Below, in pieces: positions 7,410 through 17,492 of a stretch of DNA of 64,000 nt. The stretch covers positions 1 to 64,000 of the forward strand of contig NZ_SZQJ01000005.1 in NCBI RefSeq assembly GCF_013369335.1. Direction: 5' to 3'. The notes below the pieces were generated by a model. The model worked only from the letters and a program-made list of their open reading frames with translations, had not been told where the DNA came from and did not search any database. A program made the position numbers and the translations under genes. How positions within the stretch are numbered: the first letter of the stretch is position 1; each line of letters opens with the position of its first letter. The DNA comes from Vibrio sp. JPW-9-11-11. Its GTDB lineage: Bacteria > Pseudomonadota > Gammaproteobacteria > Enterobacterales > Vibrionaceae.

Positions 7410-8540
7410 ATGAAGTCATTTGAATGGGATAGCTGTTACGAGACAGGCTTGGAAGAGGTCGATGAGCAGCACCAATATCTAGTGGAAGTCATAAACCGTT
7501 ATGGCGCTTTGATCGCGCAGAACAATATCTCGCTACAAGATATACGCATGGCTCTATTTGAACTCTCTCGCTACGCAGAGTTCCACTTCAAAGAAGAAGA
7601 AAACTTAATGCGTCAGGCGGGTGTCTATCAGCTTCATATTGACGAGCATATCAAAGTACACCGCGCTTTTATGGCCGATATTGTCAGTATGCAAGCCTTT
7701 ATCAGCGAGGAGAATAAGAAGTCATCCGAGCACTTGCTCAACTTTCTTATTCACTGGCTGGCCTACCATATTTTGGGTATTGATCAGAACATGTCACGTC
7801 AGGTCAAGCAGATAGAGCAGGGGGTGGACCCAAAATTGGCGTGGGAAAACGAACAAACCAAGCAAGACAAATCAACAGAACCATTGCTTAAAGCCTTGAA
7901 TGGCCTGTTCGAACAAGTCTCTGAACGCAATAAAGCGTTACTTGAGCTCAACCAGTGTTTAGAAGACAAAGTGCTTGAACGGACCAAACAGTTATCGCGT
8001 GTTAACAAGCAGCTAGAAGAACTCTCTTTGACCGATTCGTTGACCAAGCTGCCCAATCGTCGCTGCGCGATTCGTAAACTCAAAGCGTATTGGCAGGAGT
8101 CAGTGCAAAATGATGAGCCGTTGGTTTGCATTATGATTGATGCTGACTACTTTAAGCAGGTCAATGATACGGCTGGTCATGATGCGGGGGATAGGCTGCT
8201 GGTTGAACTCTCTCAAGCTTTAGGAGACTCGTTCCGCAGCGATGACCTGGTCTGTCGTTTGGGCGGCGACGAGTTTTTTGTTATTTGCCCTAATACCGAT
8301 CTCGAAGGCGGCGCCCACATCGCCGAAGTGACACGCCACAAAGTGAATCAGATGTTGGTTCCGGTGGGTGACAGTGTGTGGCGCGGCAGCATTAGTGTTG
8401 GGGTTGCGGAGCGCAGTCGCGAGATGGTGGACTACAACGATTTGATCAAAGCGGCAGACAACGCGGTCTATAAAGCGAAATCACTCGGCCGTAATCAGGT
8501 TGCAGTCACTCAACAGCACCTAACATCAGAGAGTCTTTAA
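7410..8540 (+). CDS. Bacteriohemerythrin-GGDEF diguanylate cyclase (oxygen sensor)
   Basis: The 376-aa cytosolic protein fuses an N-terminal bacteriohemerythrin (about 1-130) to a diguanylate cyclase domain (about 205-370) through a coiled-coil linker. Di-iron ligands are visible: H21, H59, E63, H80, H115, H120 and D125 in the expected HxxxE and HxxxxD patterns. The catalytic GGDEF motif is intact at 285-289, and an RSDD sequence five residues before it fits the inhibitory I-site. Family knowledge (V. cholerae Bhr-DGC) says that the redox/oxygen state of the iron centre controls c-di-GMP synthesis. The gene appears monocistronic. Its end overlaps the convergent GNAT gene by 15 bp. Confidence 0.92.
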   Translation: MKSFEWDSCYETGLEEVDEQHQYLVEVINRYGALIAQNNISLQDIRMALFELSRYAEFHFKEEENLMRQAGVYQLHIDEHIKVHRAFMADIVSMQAFISEENKKSSEHLLNFLIHWLAYHILGIDQNMSRQVKQIEQGVDPKLAWENEQTKQDKSTEPLLKALNGLFEQVSERNKALLELNQCLEDKVLERTKQLSRVNKQLEELSLTDSLTKLPNRRCAIRKLKAYWQESVQNDEPLVCIMIDADYFKQVNDTAGHDAGDRLLVELSQALGDSFRSDDLVCRLGGDEFFVICPNTDLEGGAHIAEVTRHKVNQMLVPVGDSVWRGSISVGVAERSREMVDYNDLIKAADNAVYKAKSLGRNQVAVTQQHLTSESL

Positions 8541-9008
8541 CATCCATACGTCGCAACGGCTGTGTTCGGTTCCTTCTAGCGGTTGCTCTAGGTGCGTAAA
8601 TCCGAGTTTTTGATACAACTGGATCGCTGATGTCATCGACGTCAGTGTATCCAAGTAGCACTGTTGATACCCTTGCTGCCGCGCAAAAGTGAGGCATTGT
8701 TGCGTCAACTGTTGCCCTACGCCTAAGCCGCGACTCTCGGGCAATAAGAAGAGCTTTTTCAGCTCACACGTTTGCTGAGATTGTGCAAATGGCGCGATAC
8801 CACACCCGCCAACAATTTTCCCATCGAGTAATGCCACAAGATACAGACTCTTGTCTTCAGGACGATAGTGTTGACTCATGGCCAAGACCTCAGGGTCAGA
8901 AGGGCCGAAACCATCCCCAACTGCGCCAAATTCAGCGCCAACGGCTTTTATAATGGCGCATATCGCCGGGTCTTGTTGTGGCTGAATCGGTTCGATGCTG
9001 AGCGTCAT
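8526..9008 (-). CDS. GNAT family N-acetyltransferase
   Basis: The 160-aa protein carries the acetyl-CoA binding motif A: LKKLFLLPESRGLGVG gives R/Q-x-x-G-x-G (about 90-105). A later SAIQLYQKLGF segment is typical of motif B. The substrate cannot be told. The start is supported by AAGGAA a few bases upstream. It converges with and overlaps the hemerythrin-cyclase gene, so it is not part of that operon. Confidence 0.85.
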   Translation of the reverse strand: MTLSIEPIQPQQDPAICAIIKAVGAEFGAVGDGFGPSDPEVLAMSQHYRPEDKSLYLVALLDGKIVGGCGIAPFAQSQQTCELKKLFLLPESRGLGVGQQLTQQCLTFARQQGYQQCYLDTLTSMTSAIQLYQKLGFTHLEQPLEGTEHSRCDVWMLKTL

Positions 9009-9206
9009 TTCTATTCCTTATTTGACCTAGTGACTATGGAACATTTGGGTATAAAAAATCGATTTATCAAGTGTTGAGGCGAAATTTTATCCAAAGGCGG
9101 TAAATATGGTGATTTCAGTTTGGATTTGACCTTGTCATTCGTTACTATGTAGGGCTATCTATAGACCAAAAATCCCCGTCGGGTACGAGTCGATAAACGC
9201 TCTACC

Positions 9207-9212
9207 TATAAT
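9207..9212 (+). promoter_or_regulatory. Probable -10 element of the pheST promoter
   Basis: A perfect TATAAT lies 57 bp before the pheS start. No clear -35 hexamer is visible 16-18 bp upstream, so this assignment is tentative. No Phe-rich leader peptide like enterobacterial pheM was found. Confidence 0.4.
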
Positions 9213-9253
9213 GGACACTACCACTTATGCCTATGACTTTCATCTAGGTGTAG

Positions 9254-10252
<999 letters not shown>

Positions 10253-10270
10253 TCCAGGGGATACATCACT

Positions 10271-12676
10271 ATGAAATTTAGCGAATCTTGGCTTCGTGAG
10301 TGGGTAAACCCTGCGGTATCGACTGACGAACTTACACACCAAATCACAATGGCGGGTCTAGAAGTAGACGACGTACTACCTGTTGCGGGTTCTTTCACGG
10401 GCGTTAAAGTAGGTAAAGTGGTTGAGTGTGGTCAACACCCAGACGCTGACAAACTACGTGTAACTAAAGTAGATGTTGGCGCTGAAGAACTTCTAGACAT
10501 CGTTTGTGGCGCATCTAACTGCCGTCTAGGTATCAAAGTTGCTGTCGCGACTGTTGGTGCTGTTCTACCAGGCGATTTCAAAATCAAAAAAGCAAAACTA
10601 CGTGGTCAACCATCACACGGCATGCTGTGTTCATTCTCTGAACTAGGTATCGACGTTGAATCTGATGGCATCATGGAACTAGCAGAAGACGCAGCAATCG
10701 GTACTGATTTCCGCGAATTCCTAGGTCTTGACGACGTAACAGTAGACGTAGACCTAACGGCTAACCGCGCTGACTGTTTCAGTATCCGTGGTATGGCGCG
10801 TGAAGTTGGCGTTCTAAACCGTGCTGACGTAACTGAGCCTGCGGTAAATGCAGTAGCTCCAGCGATCGACGATCAAGTATCAATCGAAGTGAAAGCACCT
10901 GCAGCATGTCCACGTTACCTAGGTCGTGTGGTTAAGAACGTAAACGTTCAAGCTGAAACACCACTTTGGATGCAAGAAAAACTGCGCCGTTGCGGTATTC
11001 GCTCTATCGACCCAGTTGTAGACATCACTAACTTTGTTCTTCTAGAGCAAGGCCAGCCAATGCACGCATTTGATCTAGCTAAGATTGAAGGCGGCATCGT
11101 CGTTCGTATGGCAGAGCAGGGCGAGAAGCTAACTCTTCTAGACGGTAACGAAGCTGAGCTAAACGCTGATACTCTAGTAGTAGCAGACCACAACAAAGCA
11201 CTTGCTATCGCAGGTATCTTTGGTGGTGAAGAGTCTGGTGTAACCACTGAAACTAAAGACGTGCTACTTGAGTGTGCGTTCTTCGCACCAGACCACATCC
11301 GTGGTCGCGCGCGTAGCTACGGCCTACACACGGATTCTTCAATGCGTTTTGAGCGTGGTGTCGATTTCGCATTACAAACAAGCGCAATGGAGCGTGCAAC
11401 AGAACTTCTTGTTGAGATCTGTGGTGGTGAAGTAGCACCTGTTGTTGCTGTAGAGTCAGAAGCTGACTTACCAAAAGCGAACACAGTATCACTACGCCGT
11501 ACTAAGCTAGACAGCCTACTAGGTCACCACATTGCAGACAGCGATGTTGTTGAAATCCTAGAGCGTCTTGGCCTAACAGTGGAAACAACTGACTCAGGTT
11601 GGACAGCGACAGCACCAACATGGCGTTTTGATATCGCAATCGAGCAAGACCTAATTGAAGAAGTAGGTCGTATCTACGGTTACGATAACATCCCTAACCA
11701 AAACCCAGCGGCAGCACTTAAGATGCACGACCACGTTGAAGCGAACATTCCGCTAAAACGCGTTCGTAACCTACTTGTTGACCGTGGTTACCAAGAAGCA
11801 ATCACTTACAGCTTCGTTGAGCCAGAGCAGCAAAAGCTTGTTGTTCCAGGTGTTGAGCCGCTAATCCTGCCATTCCCAATCTCTGCGGATATGTCAGCAA
11901 TGCGTCTAGGCCTTATCCAAGGTCTACTAAACACTGTGGTTCACAACCAGAAGCGTCAACAGCCACGTGTTCGCCTATTTGAATACGGCCTACGTTTCAT
12001 CCCATGTGAGTCTGCTGAAAACGGTATGCGCCAAGAGCCTATGCTTGCAGGTGTTATCGCAGGTACTCGCAGTGAAGAGCACTGGGACATCGAAACCAAC
12101 ACAGTTGATTTCTTTGATCTGAAAGGCGACCTAGAAGCGGTTCTTGAGCTTACAGCAAACGAAGCGGCTTACTCTTTCGCAGCACTTTCTGCTGAAGACA
12201 AAGCAGCGAACCCAGCGCTTCACCCAGGTCAATCTGCAGCTATCATCGTTGATGGCAAGCAAGTTGGTGTGATTGGTACTGTGCACCCTGAGCTTGAGCG
12301 TAAGTTTGGTCTAAACGGCCGTACTATCGTATTCGAAGTGGAATGGTCTGCAATCAACACTAAAGTGATTCCTGAAGCAGTACAGCTTTCTAAGTTCCCA
12401 TCAAACCGTCGTGACATCGCGGTCGTTGTTGACGAAGCAGTCGCTTCTGGCGACATCGTTGCAGCGTGTCTAGAGCAAGGTGGTGAGTTCCTGAAAGACG
12501 CGAAACTGTTCGACGTTTATGTTGGTAAAGGCGTTGAAGAAGGTAAGAAGAGCCTAGCAATCGCGCTGACACTACAATCTGTAGAGCGTACGCTTGAAGA
12601 TGCAGACATCGCTGGCGCGGTTGACGCAATCGTTGCTCACGTATCTGACAAGTTTGGCGCTGTACTACGCGATTAA
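10271..12676 (+). CDS. pheT: Phenylalanine-tRNA ligase beta subunit
   Basis: The 801-aa beta subunit is close to the usual 795. It has the N-terminal tRNA-binding (EMAP-like) domain (about 40-150), the B3/B4 editing region, B5 domains and the C-terminal FDX-ACB anticodon-binding domain ([15 protein letters not shown] onwards). It pairs with PheS for phenylalanylation and editing. The same strong codon bias continues. In enterobacteria, and as I recall in many vibrios, ihfA follows pheT; here a strong bidirectional terminator and a convergent chemoreceptor follow instead. Confidence 0.98.
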   Translation: MKFSESWLREWVNPAVSTDELTHQITMAGLEVDDVLPVAGSFTGVKVGKVVECGQHPDADKLRVTKVDVGAEELLDIVCGASNCRLGIKVAVATVGAVLPGDFKIKKAKLRGQPSHGMLCSFSELGIDVESDGIMELAEDAAIGTDFREFLGLDDVTVDVDLTANRADCFSIRGMAREVGVLNRADVTEPAVNAVAPAIDDQVSIEVKAPAACPRYLGRVVKNVNVQAETPLWMQEKLRRCGIRSIDPVVDITNFVLLEQGQPMHAFDLAKIEGGIVVRMAEQGEKLTLLDGNEAELNADTLVVADHNKALAIAGIFGGEESGVTTETKDVLLECAFFAPDHIRGRARSYGLHTDSSMRFERGVDFALQTSAMERATELLVEICGGEVAPVVAVESEADLPKANTVSLRRTKLDSLLGHHIADSDVVEILERLGLTVETTDSGWTATAPTWRFDIAIEQDLIEEVGRIYGYDNIPNQNPAAALKMHDHVEANIPLKRVRNLLVDRGYQEAITYSFVEPEQQKLVVPGVEPLILPFPISADMSAMRLGLIQGLLNTVVHNQKRQQPRVRLFEYGLRFIPCESAENGMRQEPMLAGVIAGTRSEEHWDIETNTVDFFDLKGDLEAVLELTANEAAYSFAALSAEDKAANPALHPGQSAAIIVDGKQVGVIGTVHPELERKFGLNGRTIVFEVEWSAINTKVIPEAVQLSKFPSNRRDIAVVVDEAVASGDIVAACLEQGGEFLKDAKLFDVYVGKGVEEGKKSLAIALTLQSVERTLEDADIAGAVDAIVAHVSDKFGAVLRD

Positions 12677-12694
12677 GTCGTCGCTAACCGATAT

Positions 12695-12728
12695 AAAAAA
12701 CCTGCTCATTGTTAGCAGGTTTTTTTTC
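12695..12728. terminator. Bidirectional terminator between pheT and the chemoreceptor
   Basis: AAAAAACCTGCT and AGCAGGTTTTTTTT pair around a short loop and have T-runs on both strands, so the hairpin serves both convergent genes. Confidence 0.9.
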
Positions 12729-12755
12729 GTCTAAATACTGGGCAGAGCGCTTTGC

Positions 12756-14492
12756 TTATCGTTTGATATGCATCACCACTTGGTTTAGCTCATTCACGTT
12801 GTTTTGCAAATCAATCACGATCGGCTCCACTTGGTTGATGGCTCTACTCATGTCAGACGACAAATTCTTAATGTTGGCCAAATTACCCGATATCTCATCA
12901 CTCACGGTGAGCTGCTGCTCAGTTGCAGCAGCAATCGATGTATTGAGATTATGAATCTCTGATGCTGAATTCTTGATCGTCGTCAGGGCATCATTGGCCG
13001 TGGCCATATTACTTCTCGTCAACTGCATTTGTTCAGCGCTGGTGTGAATCGTCTGGGTCGATTGCTTGGCCTTTTCTTGCAACGACAAAATAATAGACTC
13101 AATTTCCCCCGTTGAATCCTGAGTTCTTTGGGCGAGTGAACGCACTTCATCGGCAACGACCGCAAAGCCGCGGCCTTGTTCACCCGCTCGGGCGGCTTCT
13201 ATTGCGGCATTGAGGGCAAGCAAGTTGGTTTGTTCTGCAATACCTTTAATCACATCCAGCACGTTACCGACGTTATTGGACTCTTCCGCCAAGTGCTCGA
13301 TGATCTCTGAGGTGTTGGTAAACTCAGATTCTAGGCGACCAAAATCAGACGTTGTCGTCTCAAACACCTCTTTGCTGGTCGTCGCCTCTTTTTCGGCACT
13401 TCCCGCATACTCTTCGGCAAGATTGGTATTTTCTGAAACGTTAGAAAGGGCAGCGGTCATTTCCTCCATCGCAGTGGCGGCCAGTTCCATTTCTTGGCTC
13501 TGTTGACCTGCTAGGTCGATATTCTGTCGCGTTATGTCTTGCATGGATTCTGAAATATGCGAAATCGTTCGGTTCACTTGGTCAATTTTGTTCACCGTCG
13601 TGGCGTAACTGGCTAGTACTTTATTGATGGTGGTGGCAATGATGCCCAGCTCGTCTTTGCGAGTGTCATCGGTTCTTAGCGTGAGGTCAGAATCATCATC
13701 GACTTTTTGCAGCATCTTGGCCATGGTATCGACGGGTTTTACTACTTTTCGGTTGACCATGACATAGCCAAAAATCGCAATGACGAACACAGCAATAAGT
13801 GAGGCGTTACCAATCAGTACTACGGTTTTCACTCGTTGCGTTTGGGCGTCAAACTGAGCGGAGGTTCGTGTTTCAAGGGCTGTGAAAAACTCGTCAATCG
13901 GCGCCATGATTTTGGCTTTTTCTTGGTGATACTGTTTGGAGTGAAGTAACTCGACAGCCATCTGGTTGTCTGGAGTGCCACGTACCGTATAGTTGCCACT
14001 GGCGTCGGGGAAGCGACCTTTTACCGCATTCATTGCGCGCACTTCCATATTGACGAGTGCGTCGGAGTTATTTTGTGCTTCTTCGAGCAGTTTAAATTCT
14101 TTATCGGTAAACCCTAAGTTCTTCATCATGGTATTGAGAGAGATACGCTGACCATCGGGTTTGGGTTTTTGACCGTAGTTGAGCACTAAGTCCCAGTAGA
14201 TAGTGTGGTAGTTTTCTGGACGGGGAATATCGCCGTTACGAATCGCCAAAATGTCCATGTACATCTTTTCGTAGTCATCGTTGCCGGTGACTACGTATGT
14301 TCTTCCCAAACGAGTTAAATCATCAGAGCTTTGGCGTAACTCGTCTGCAGCTTGATAGGACTGATAGCGAACGTTTGCCAACTCATCCAGTTGTTGCAAA
14401 AGGCTACTGAGCTGAAAGATGGTGACGACACTAATAATAATCCCTAAACCAATTACACCAAACACTGCTTTCATCGTGTTGTTAATTGTCAT
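12756..14492 (-). CDS. Methyl-accepting chemotaxis protein
   Basis: This 578-aa inner-membrane chemoreceptor has TM1 at about residues 10-30, a periplasmic helical sensor of about 200 residues, TM2 followed by a HAMP domain ([16 protein letters not shown] onward), and a signalling hairpin whose tip reads [23 protein letters not shown] 14492 is chosen because AGGA lies nine bases upstream; an earlier ATG at 14501 has the site too close. The sensor does not match a domain I can name, so the ligand is unknown. It lies between pheST and the uronate genes, but its operon status does not tie it to either. Confidence 0.9.
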   Translation of the reverse strand: MTINNTMKAVFGVIGLGIIISVVTIFQLSSLLQQLDELANVRYQSYQAADELRQSSDDLTRLGRTYVVTGNDDYEKMYMDILAIRNGDIPRPENYHTIYWDLVLNYGQKPKPDGQRISLNTMMKNLGFTDKEFKLLEEAQNNSDALVNMEVRAMNAVKGRFPDASGNYTVRGTPDNQMAVELLHSKQYHQEKAKIMAPIDEFFTALETRTSAQFDAQTQRVKTVVLIGNASLIAVFVIAIFGYVMVNRKVVKPVDTMAKMLQKVDDDSDLTLRTDDTRKDELGIIATTINKVLASYATTVNKIDQVNRTISHISESMQDITRQNIDLAGQQSQEMELAATAMEEMTAALSNVSENTNLAEEYAGSAEKEATTSKEVFETTTSDFGRLESEFTNTSEIIEHLAEESNNVGNVLDVIKGIAEQTNLLALNAAIEAARAGEQGRGFAVVADEVRSLAQRTQDSTGEIESIILSLQEKAKQSTQTIHTSAEQMQLTRSNMATANDALTTIKNSASEIHNLNTSIAAATEQQLTVSDEISGNLANIKNLSSDMSRAINQVEPIVIDLQNNVNELNQVVMHIKR

Positions 14493-14818
14493 AGCACTCA
14501 TTCCTAGTAAGTGCTGGGTCAAACTAGGTGAAACCTTTGATAAAGGTGTTTCCCTTAAGCCGATAGTTCTCCAGCAAGTATGTCTAAATGACTGCATTTG
14601 TAATTTTGTATTAACAGTCCTATCAGTAATGCTAGTCAAAACTGCGTGCTCTTGCGGGAAATTTTATAGGAAAATGGACTGGCCGCGTGTTGCGAACGAA
14701 AAAAAAGCGCCCTTAACGGGCGCTTGAACTGCAAACAATATCTTAATTAATCAGCTATATCCTAGTTACTTCAAACAACTACAAAAGTAGGGCCAATGTT
14801 TTCAGTAACCAAGCGGAG
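14493..14818. other. Intergenic stretch between chemoreceptor and kduI
   Basis: These 326 bp have no credible gene. They hold the upstream region of the leftward chemoreceptor gene and the kduI terminator; I see nothing else. Confidence 0.6.
14699..14725 (-). terminator. Intrinsic terminator of kduI
   Basis: Read on the minus strand, AAGCGCCC and GGGCGCTT pair around GTTAA, followed by eight Ts. It lies about 95 bp downstream of the kduI stop codon. Confidence 0.8.
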
Positions 14819-15655
14819 TTAACGCAGATCTTGCATAGCAATGTGGTCCATGTCAGTGAACTCTTGGTTTTCACCCACCATACCCCAGATAAAGGTGTAC
14901 GCTTGAGTGCCAACGCCAGAGTGAATTGACCAACTTGGAGAGATAACCGCTTGTTCGTTACGAACCACTAGATGACGAGTCTGTTGTGGCTCACCCATAA
15001 AGTGGAACACTGCGCTGTCTTCTTGCATACCAAAGTAGAAGTACACTTCCATACGACGATCATGGGTGTGACAAGGCATGGTGTTCCAAAGCGAGCCTTG
15101 CTCAAGCTTGGTGAGTCCCATTAGTAGCTGACACGTTGGTAGTACGTCAGGAACGATGTACTTGTAAATCGTACGCTTGTTGCTTGTTTCACTGTCGCCG
15201 AGCGTGACCGGTGATGCTTCTGCAAGCGTAATGCGCTTATTTGGGTACTTCGTGTGTGCTGGTGCACAGTTGTAGTAGAACTTAGCAGGTGCATCCGCAT
15301 CGTTACTGCTGAAAGAAACCTCGCGTGCACCCATACCGATGTACAGTGCTTCTTGAGCATTTACCGTGTATGTTTCGCCATCAACGGTGATCACACCATC
15401 ACCACCTACGTTAATTACACCAAGCTCACGACGCTGCAGAAAGTACTCTACGCCGATTTTCTTGCCCAAATCTGCATCGAGTTCAACTTGAGTATTCACT
15501 GGCTTAACGCCACCAAATACGATTCGATCGATATGGCTGTAAGTCATAGTGAGTTGGTCAGCAACAAAAATATCTTCAACAAGAAACTCGTTACGAAGTT
15601 CTTCTGTGTCTAATTGTTTTGCATGCTCGCTGTGAATAGCTTGACGAATTTGCAT
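14819..15655 (-). CDS. kduI: 5-dehydro-4-deoxy-D-glucuronate isomerase
   Basis: The 278-aa cytoplasmic cupin enzyme isomerises 4-deoxy-5-ketouronate, formed when unsaturated uronates open, to 2,5-diketo-3-deoxygluconate. The metal ligands are present at H196 and H198 ([12 protein letters not shown]), E203 and H245 (SWSIHSG), the same positions as in E. coli KduI, and length is identical to the family. It diverges from kdgK, with two KdgR palindromes between them. Within this region it accepts the product released by the GH88 hydrolase. Confidence 0.97.
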   Translation of the reverse strand: MQIRQAIHSEHAKQLDTEELRNEFLVEDIFVADQLTMTYSHIDRIVFGGVKPVNTQVELDADLGKKIGVEYFLQRRELGVINVGGDGVITVDGETYTVNAQEALYIGMGAREVSFSSNDADAPAKFYYNCAPAHTKYPNKRITLAEASPVTLGDSETSNKRTIYKYIVPDVLPTCQLLMGLTKLEQGSLWNTMPCHTHDRRMEVYFYFGMQEDSAVFHFMGEPQQTRHLVVRNEQAVISPSWSIHSGVGTQAYTFIWGMVGENQEFTDMDHIAMQDLR

Positions 15656-15746
15656 TCTACTTCTCTCTTAACATTTGGCCTGTATTTCAGGCATCACAAA
15701 CTGGATGAAACAAATCCTAGCACCTTGTTTGTTTAACTTTCCAATT

Positions 15747-15761
15747 TGAAATGTCGTTTTA
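15747..15761. promoter_or_regulatory. KdgR-type operator, kduI side
   Basis: TGAAATGTCGTTTTA fits the TGAAA-N5-TTTYA pattern. It lies 92 bp upstream of kduI and about 125 bp upstream of kdgK. Confidence 0.65.
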
Positions 15762-15801
15762 CTATTTACGTCACACTATTGCAAATTTGTGTAATTAAAA
15801 A

Positions 15802-15816
15802 TGAAATGCTGTTTCA
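15802..15816. promoter_or_regulatory. KdgR-type operator, kdgK side
   Basis: TGAAATGCTGTTTCA is a near-perfect palindrome with A/T flanks. It matches the known enterobacterial KdgR consensus and lies 55 bp from the kduI-side site, about 70 bp upstream of kdgK. Confidence 0.8.
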
Positions 15817-15884
15817 AAATGATTGAGTAGGCAATTTTCATCGAGTATAGTGAGCAACAATTGATAGAGATTTGGTGTGGAGTC

Positions 15885-16823
15885 ATGCACGACAAGAAAG
15901 TGGCCATCATTGGCGAATGTATGGTGGAACTACGTAAAACAGAAGACGGCATTGAGCAAGCATTTGGCGGTGATACGTTAAACACTGCGCTGTATCTATC
16001 ACGTTTATCAGCGCAATATAAACAGCCTTTGATGGTCAGTTACTTTACGGCTTTAGGTAAAGACAAACTCAGCGATGCAATGGTGTCTGCATGGCAAAGC
16101 GAAGGTATCGACGTGAGTCAGGTAAGCCGTTATAGCGACAAGTTGCCCGGGCTTTATATGATTGAAAACCGTCCGTGCGGTGAGCGAGATTTCTTCTACT
16201 GGCGCAACGATGCTGCTGTTAGGCAATGGTTAAACCGAGAAGAGCCAGAGCAGCTTTATCAACAGTTAAAGCAATACGATGTGATTTATCTCAGCGGTAT
16301 CACGTTAGCAATTCTTACTGCCAGCCAAAGCAACTTGCTTATCGATCTTCTTAAGCGACTAAAAGAGCATGGCTGTTTGATCGCTTTTGACACCAACTAC
16401 CGACCAAACTTGTGGCTAACCAAAGCCCAAGCTCAGCAACGATTTATTCAGCTTTATCAGTTGAGTGACATCGCATTGCTGACTTTTGATGATGAACAAT
16501 TGCTGTTTGGTGATCAATCGCCCCAAGCCACGCTTGAGCGTTTGCGTGAATTTGCTATCTCGCAACTGGTTATTAAATCGGGCGCTGATGGATGCTTGGT
16601 CCTTACTGAGGATGATGAGCAGTGGGTGACAACGAGCCAAGTTGCGCAAGTCGTCGATACAACCGCGGCCGGCGATTCGTTCAATGCGGGCTACCTCTAC
16701 CAATGGTTAGTGACACAAGATTGCGTCAAAGCAGCGCGTGCCGGCCATACCCTAGCAGGCACCGTGATACAGCACAAAGGGGCAGTGATTGATGTACAGC
16801 ACATGCCGCAAATTTCTGATTAA
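15885..16823 (+). CDS. kdgK: 2-dehydro-3-deoxygluconokinase
   Basis: This PfkB-family sugar kinase of 312 aa phosphorylates KDG to KDPG with ATP. The N-terminal VAIIGECMVEL motif and the C-terminal DTTAAGDSFNAGY motif (anion hole and catalytic Asp) are intact. ATG 15885 aligns with the usual family start (MHDKKVAIIGEC) and GGAG lies just upstream; a TTG 24 bases earlier is less likely. It is the first gene of a tight operon, kdgK-kdgA-sulP-galE-galT (gaps 15, 18, 4 and 14 bp), behind a KdgR operator. Confidence 0.95.
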   Translation: MHDKKVAIIGECMVELRKTEDGIEQAFGGDTLNTALYLSRLSAQYKQPLMVSYFTALGKDKLSDAMVSAWQSEGIDVSQVSRYSDKLPGLYMIENRPCGERDFFYWRNDAAVRQWLNREEPEQLYQQLKQYDVIYLSGITLAILTASQSNLLIDLLKRLKEHGCLIAFDTNYRPNLWLTKAQAQQRFIQLYQLSDIALLTFDDEQLLFGDQSPQATLERLREFAISQLVIKSGADGCLVLTEDDEQWVTTSQVAQVVDTTAAGDSFNAGYLYQWLVTQDCVKAARAGHTLAGTVIQHKGAVIDVQHMPQISD

Positions 16824-16838
16824 TACTGGGAGAGAAAA

Positions 16839-17474
16839 ATGAGTAACTTGTCGCTAGAACAGCAGCTGGCCAATGTCAAAGTTGTGCCTGTGATTGCAAT
16901 CAAAGATGCAGCGTTGGCCGTGCCACTTGCACAAACCTTAGTGGACAACGGGCTACCGTGCGCTGAAGTGACGTTCCGTACAGAAGCGGGCCATGAAGCA
17001 ATTCGCTTAATGCGTGAAGCTTATCCAGAGATGCTGATCGGTGCGGGTACCGTTGTCACGACCCAACAAGTGGACCAAGCAATTGAAGCGGGTGTCGATT
17101 TTATTGTGAGCCCGGGTTTCAACCCGACGGTTGTCAAGTACGCGCAGCAACGCGGTGTGGTCATTGTGCCGGGTGTTAACAACCCGAGTTTGGTTGAGCA
17201 AGCGATGGAAATGGGGCTTAAAACGCTTAAATTCTTCCCAGCAAGTGCATCGGGTGGTACTGCGATGCTCAAGGCTTTGAGCGCGGTATACCCGGTACAA
17301 TTTATGCCAACGGGTGGTGTCTCGGCGAGCAATATCGAGTCGTACCTAGAGATCCCAAGCGTGTTGGCTTGTGGCGGGACTTGGATGGTGCCAGGAGACC
17401 TGATTGACGCGCAAGATTGGGCAGCAATTGGCAAACTAGTGCAGCAAGTGGTTTGCGCGCTTTCTGAGCAATAA
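16839..17474 (+). CDS. eda: KDPG/KHG aldolase
   Basis: The 211-aa class I aldolase cleaves KDPG to pyruvate and glyceraldehyde-3-phosphate, the last step of the uronate branch. The Schiff-base lysine is K131 in LKFFPASASGG, the catalytic glutamate is E43 in AEVTFRT, and the phosphate-binding GGV segment is present. GGGAGAG precedes the ATG. It follows kdgK closely and would be made with it. Being KdgR-linked, this may be a dedicated copy; a second eda elsewhere cannot be excluded. Confidence 0.96.
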   Translation: MSNLSLEQQLANVKVVPVIAIKDAALAVPLAQTLVDNGLPCAEVTFRTEAGHEAIRLMREAYPEMLIGAGTVVTTQQVDQAIEAGVDFIVSPGFNPTVVKYAQQRGVVIVPGVNNPSLVEQAMEMGLKTLKFFPASASGGTAMLKALSAVYPVQFMPTGGVSASNIESYLEIPSVLACGGTWMVPGDLIDAQDWAAIGKLVQQVVCALSEQ

Positions 17475-17492
17475 AATCAAGGGGTAACCTGA

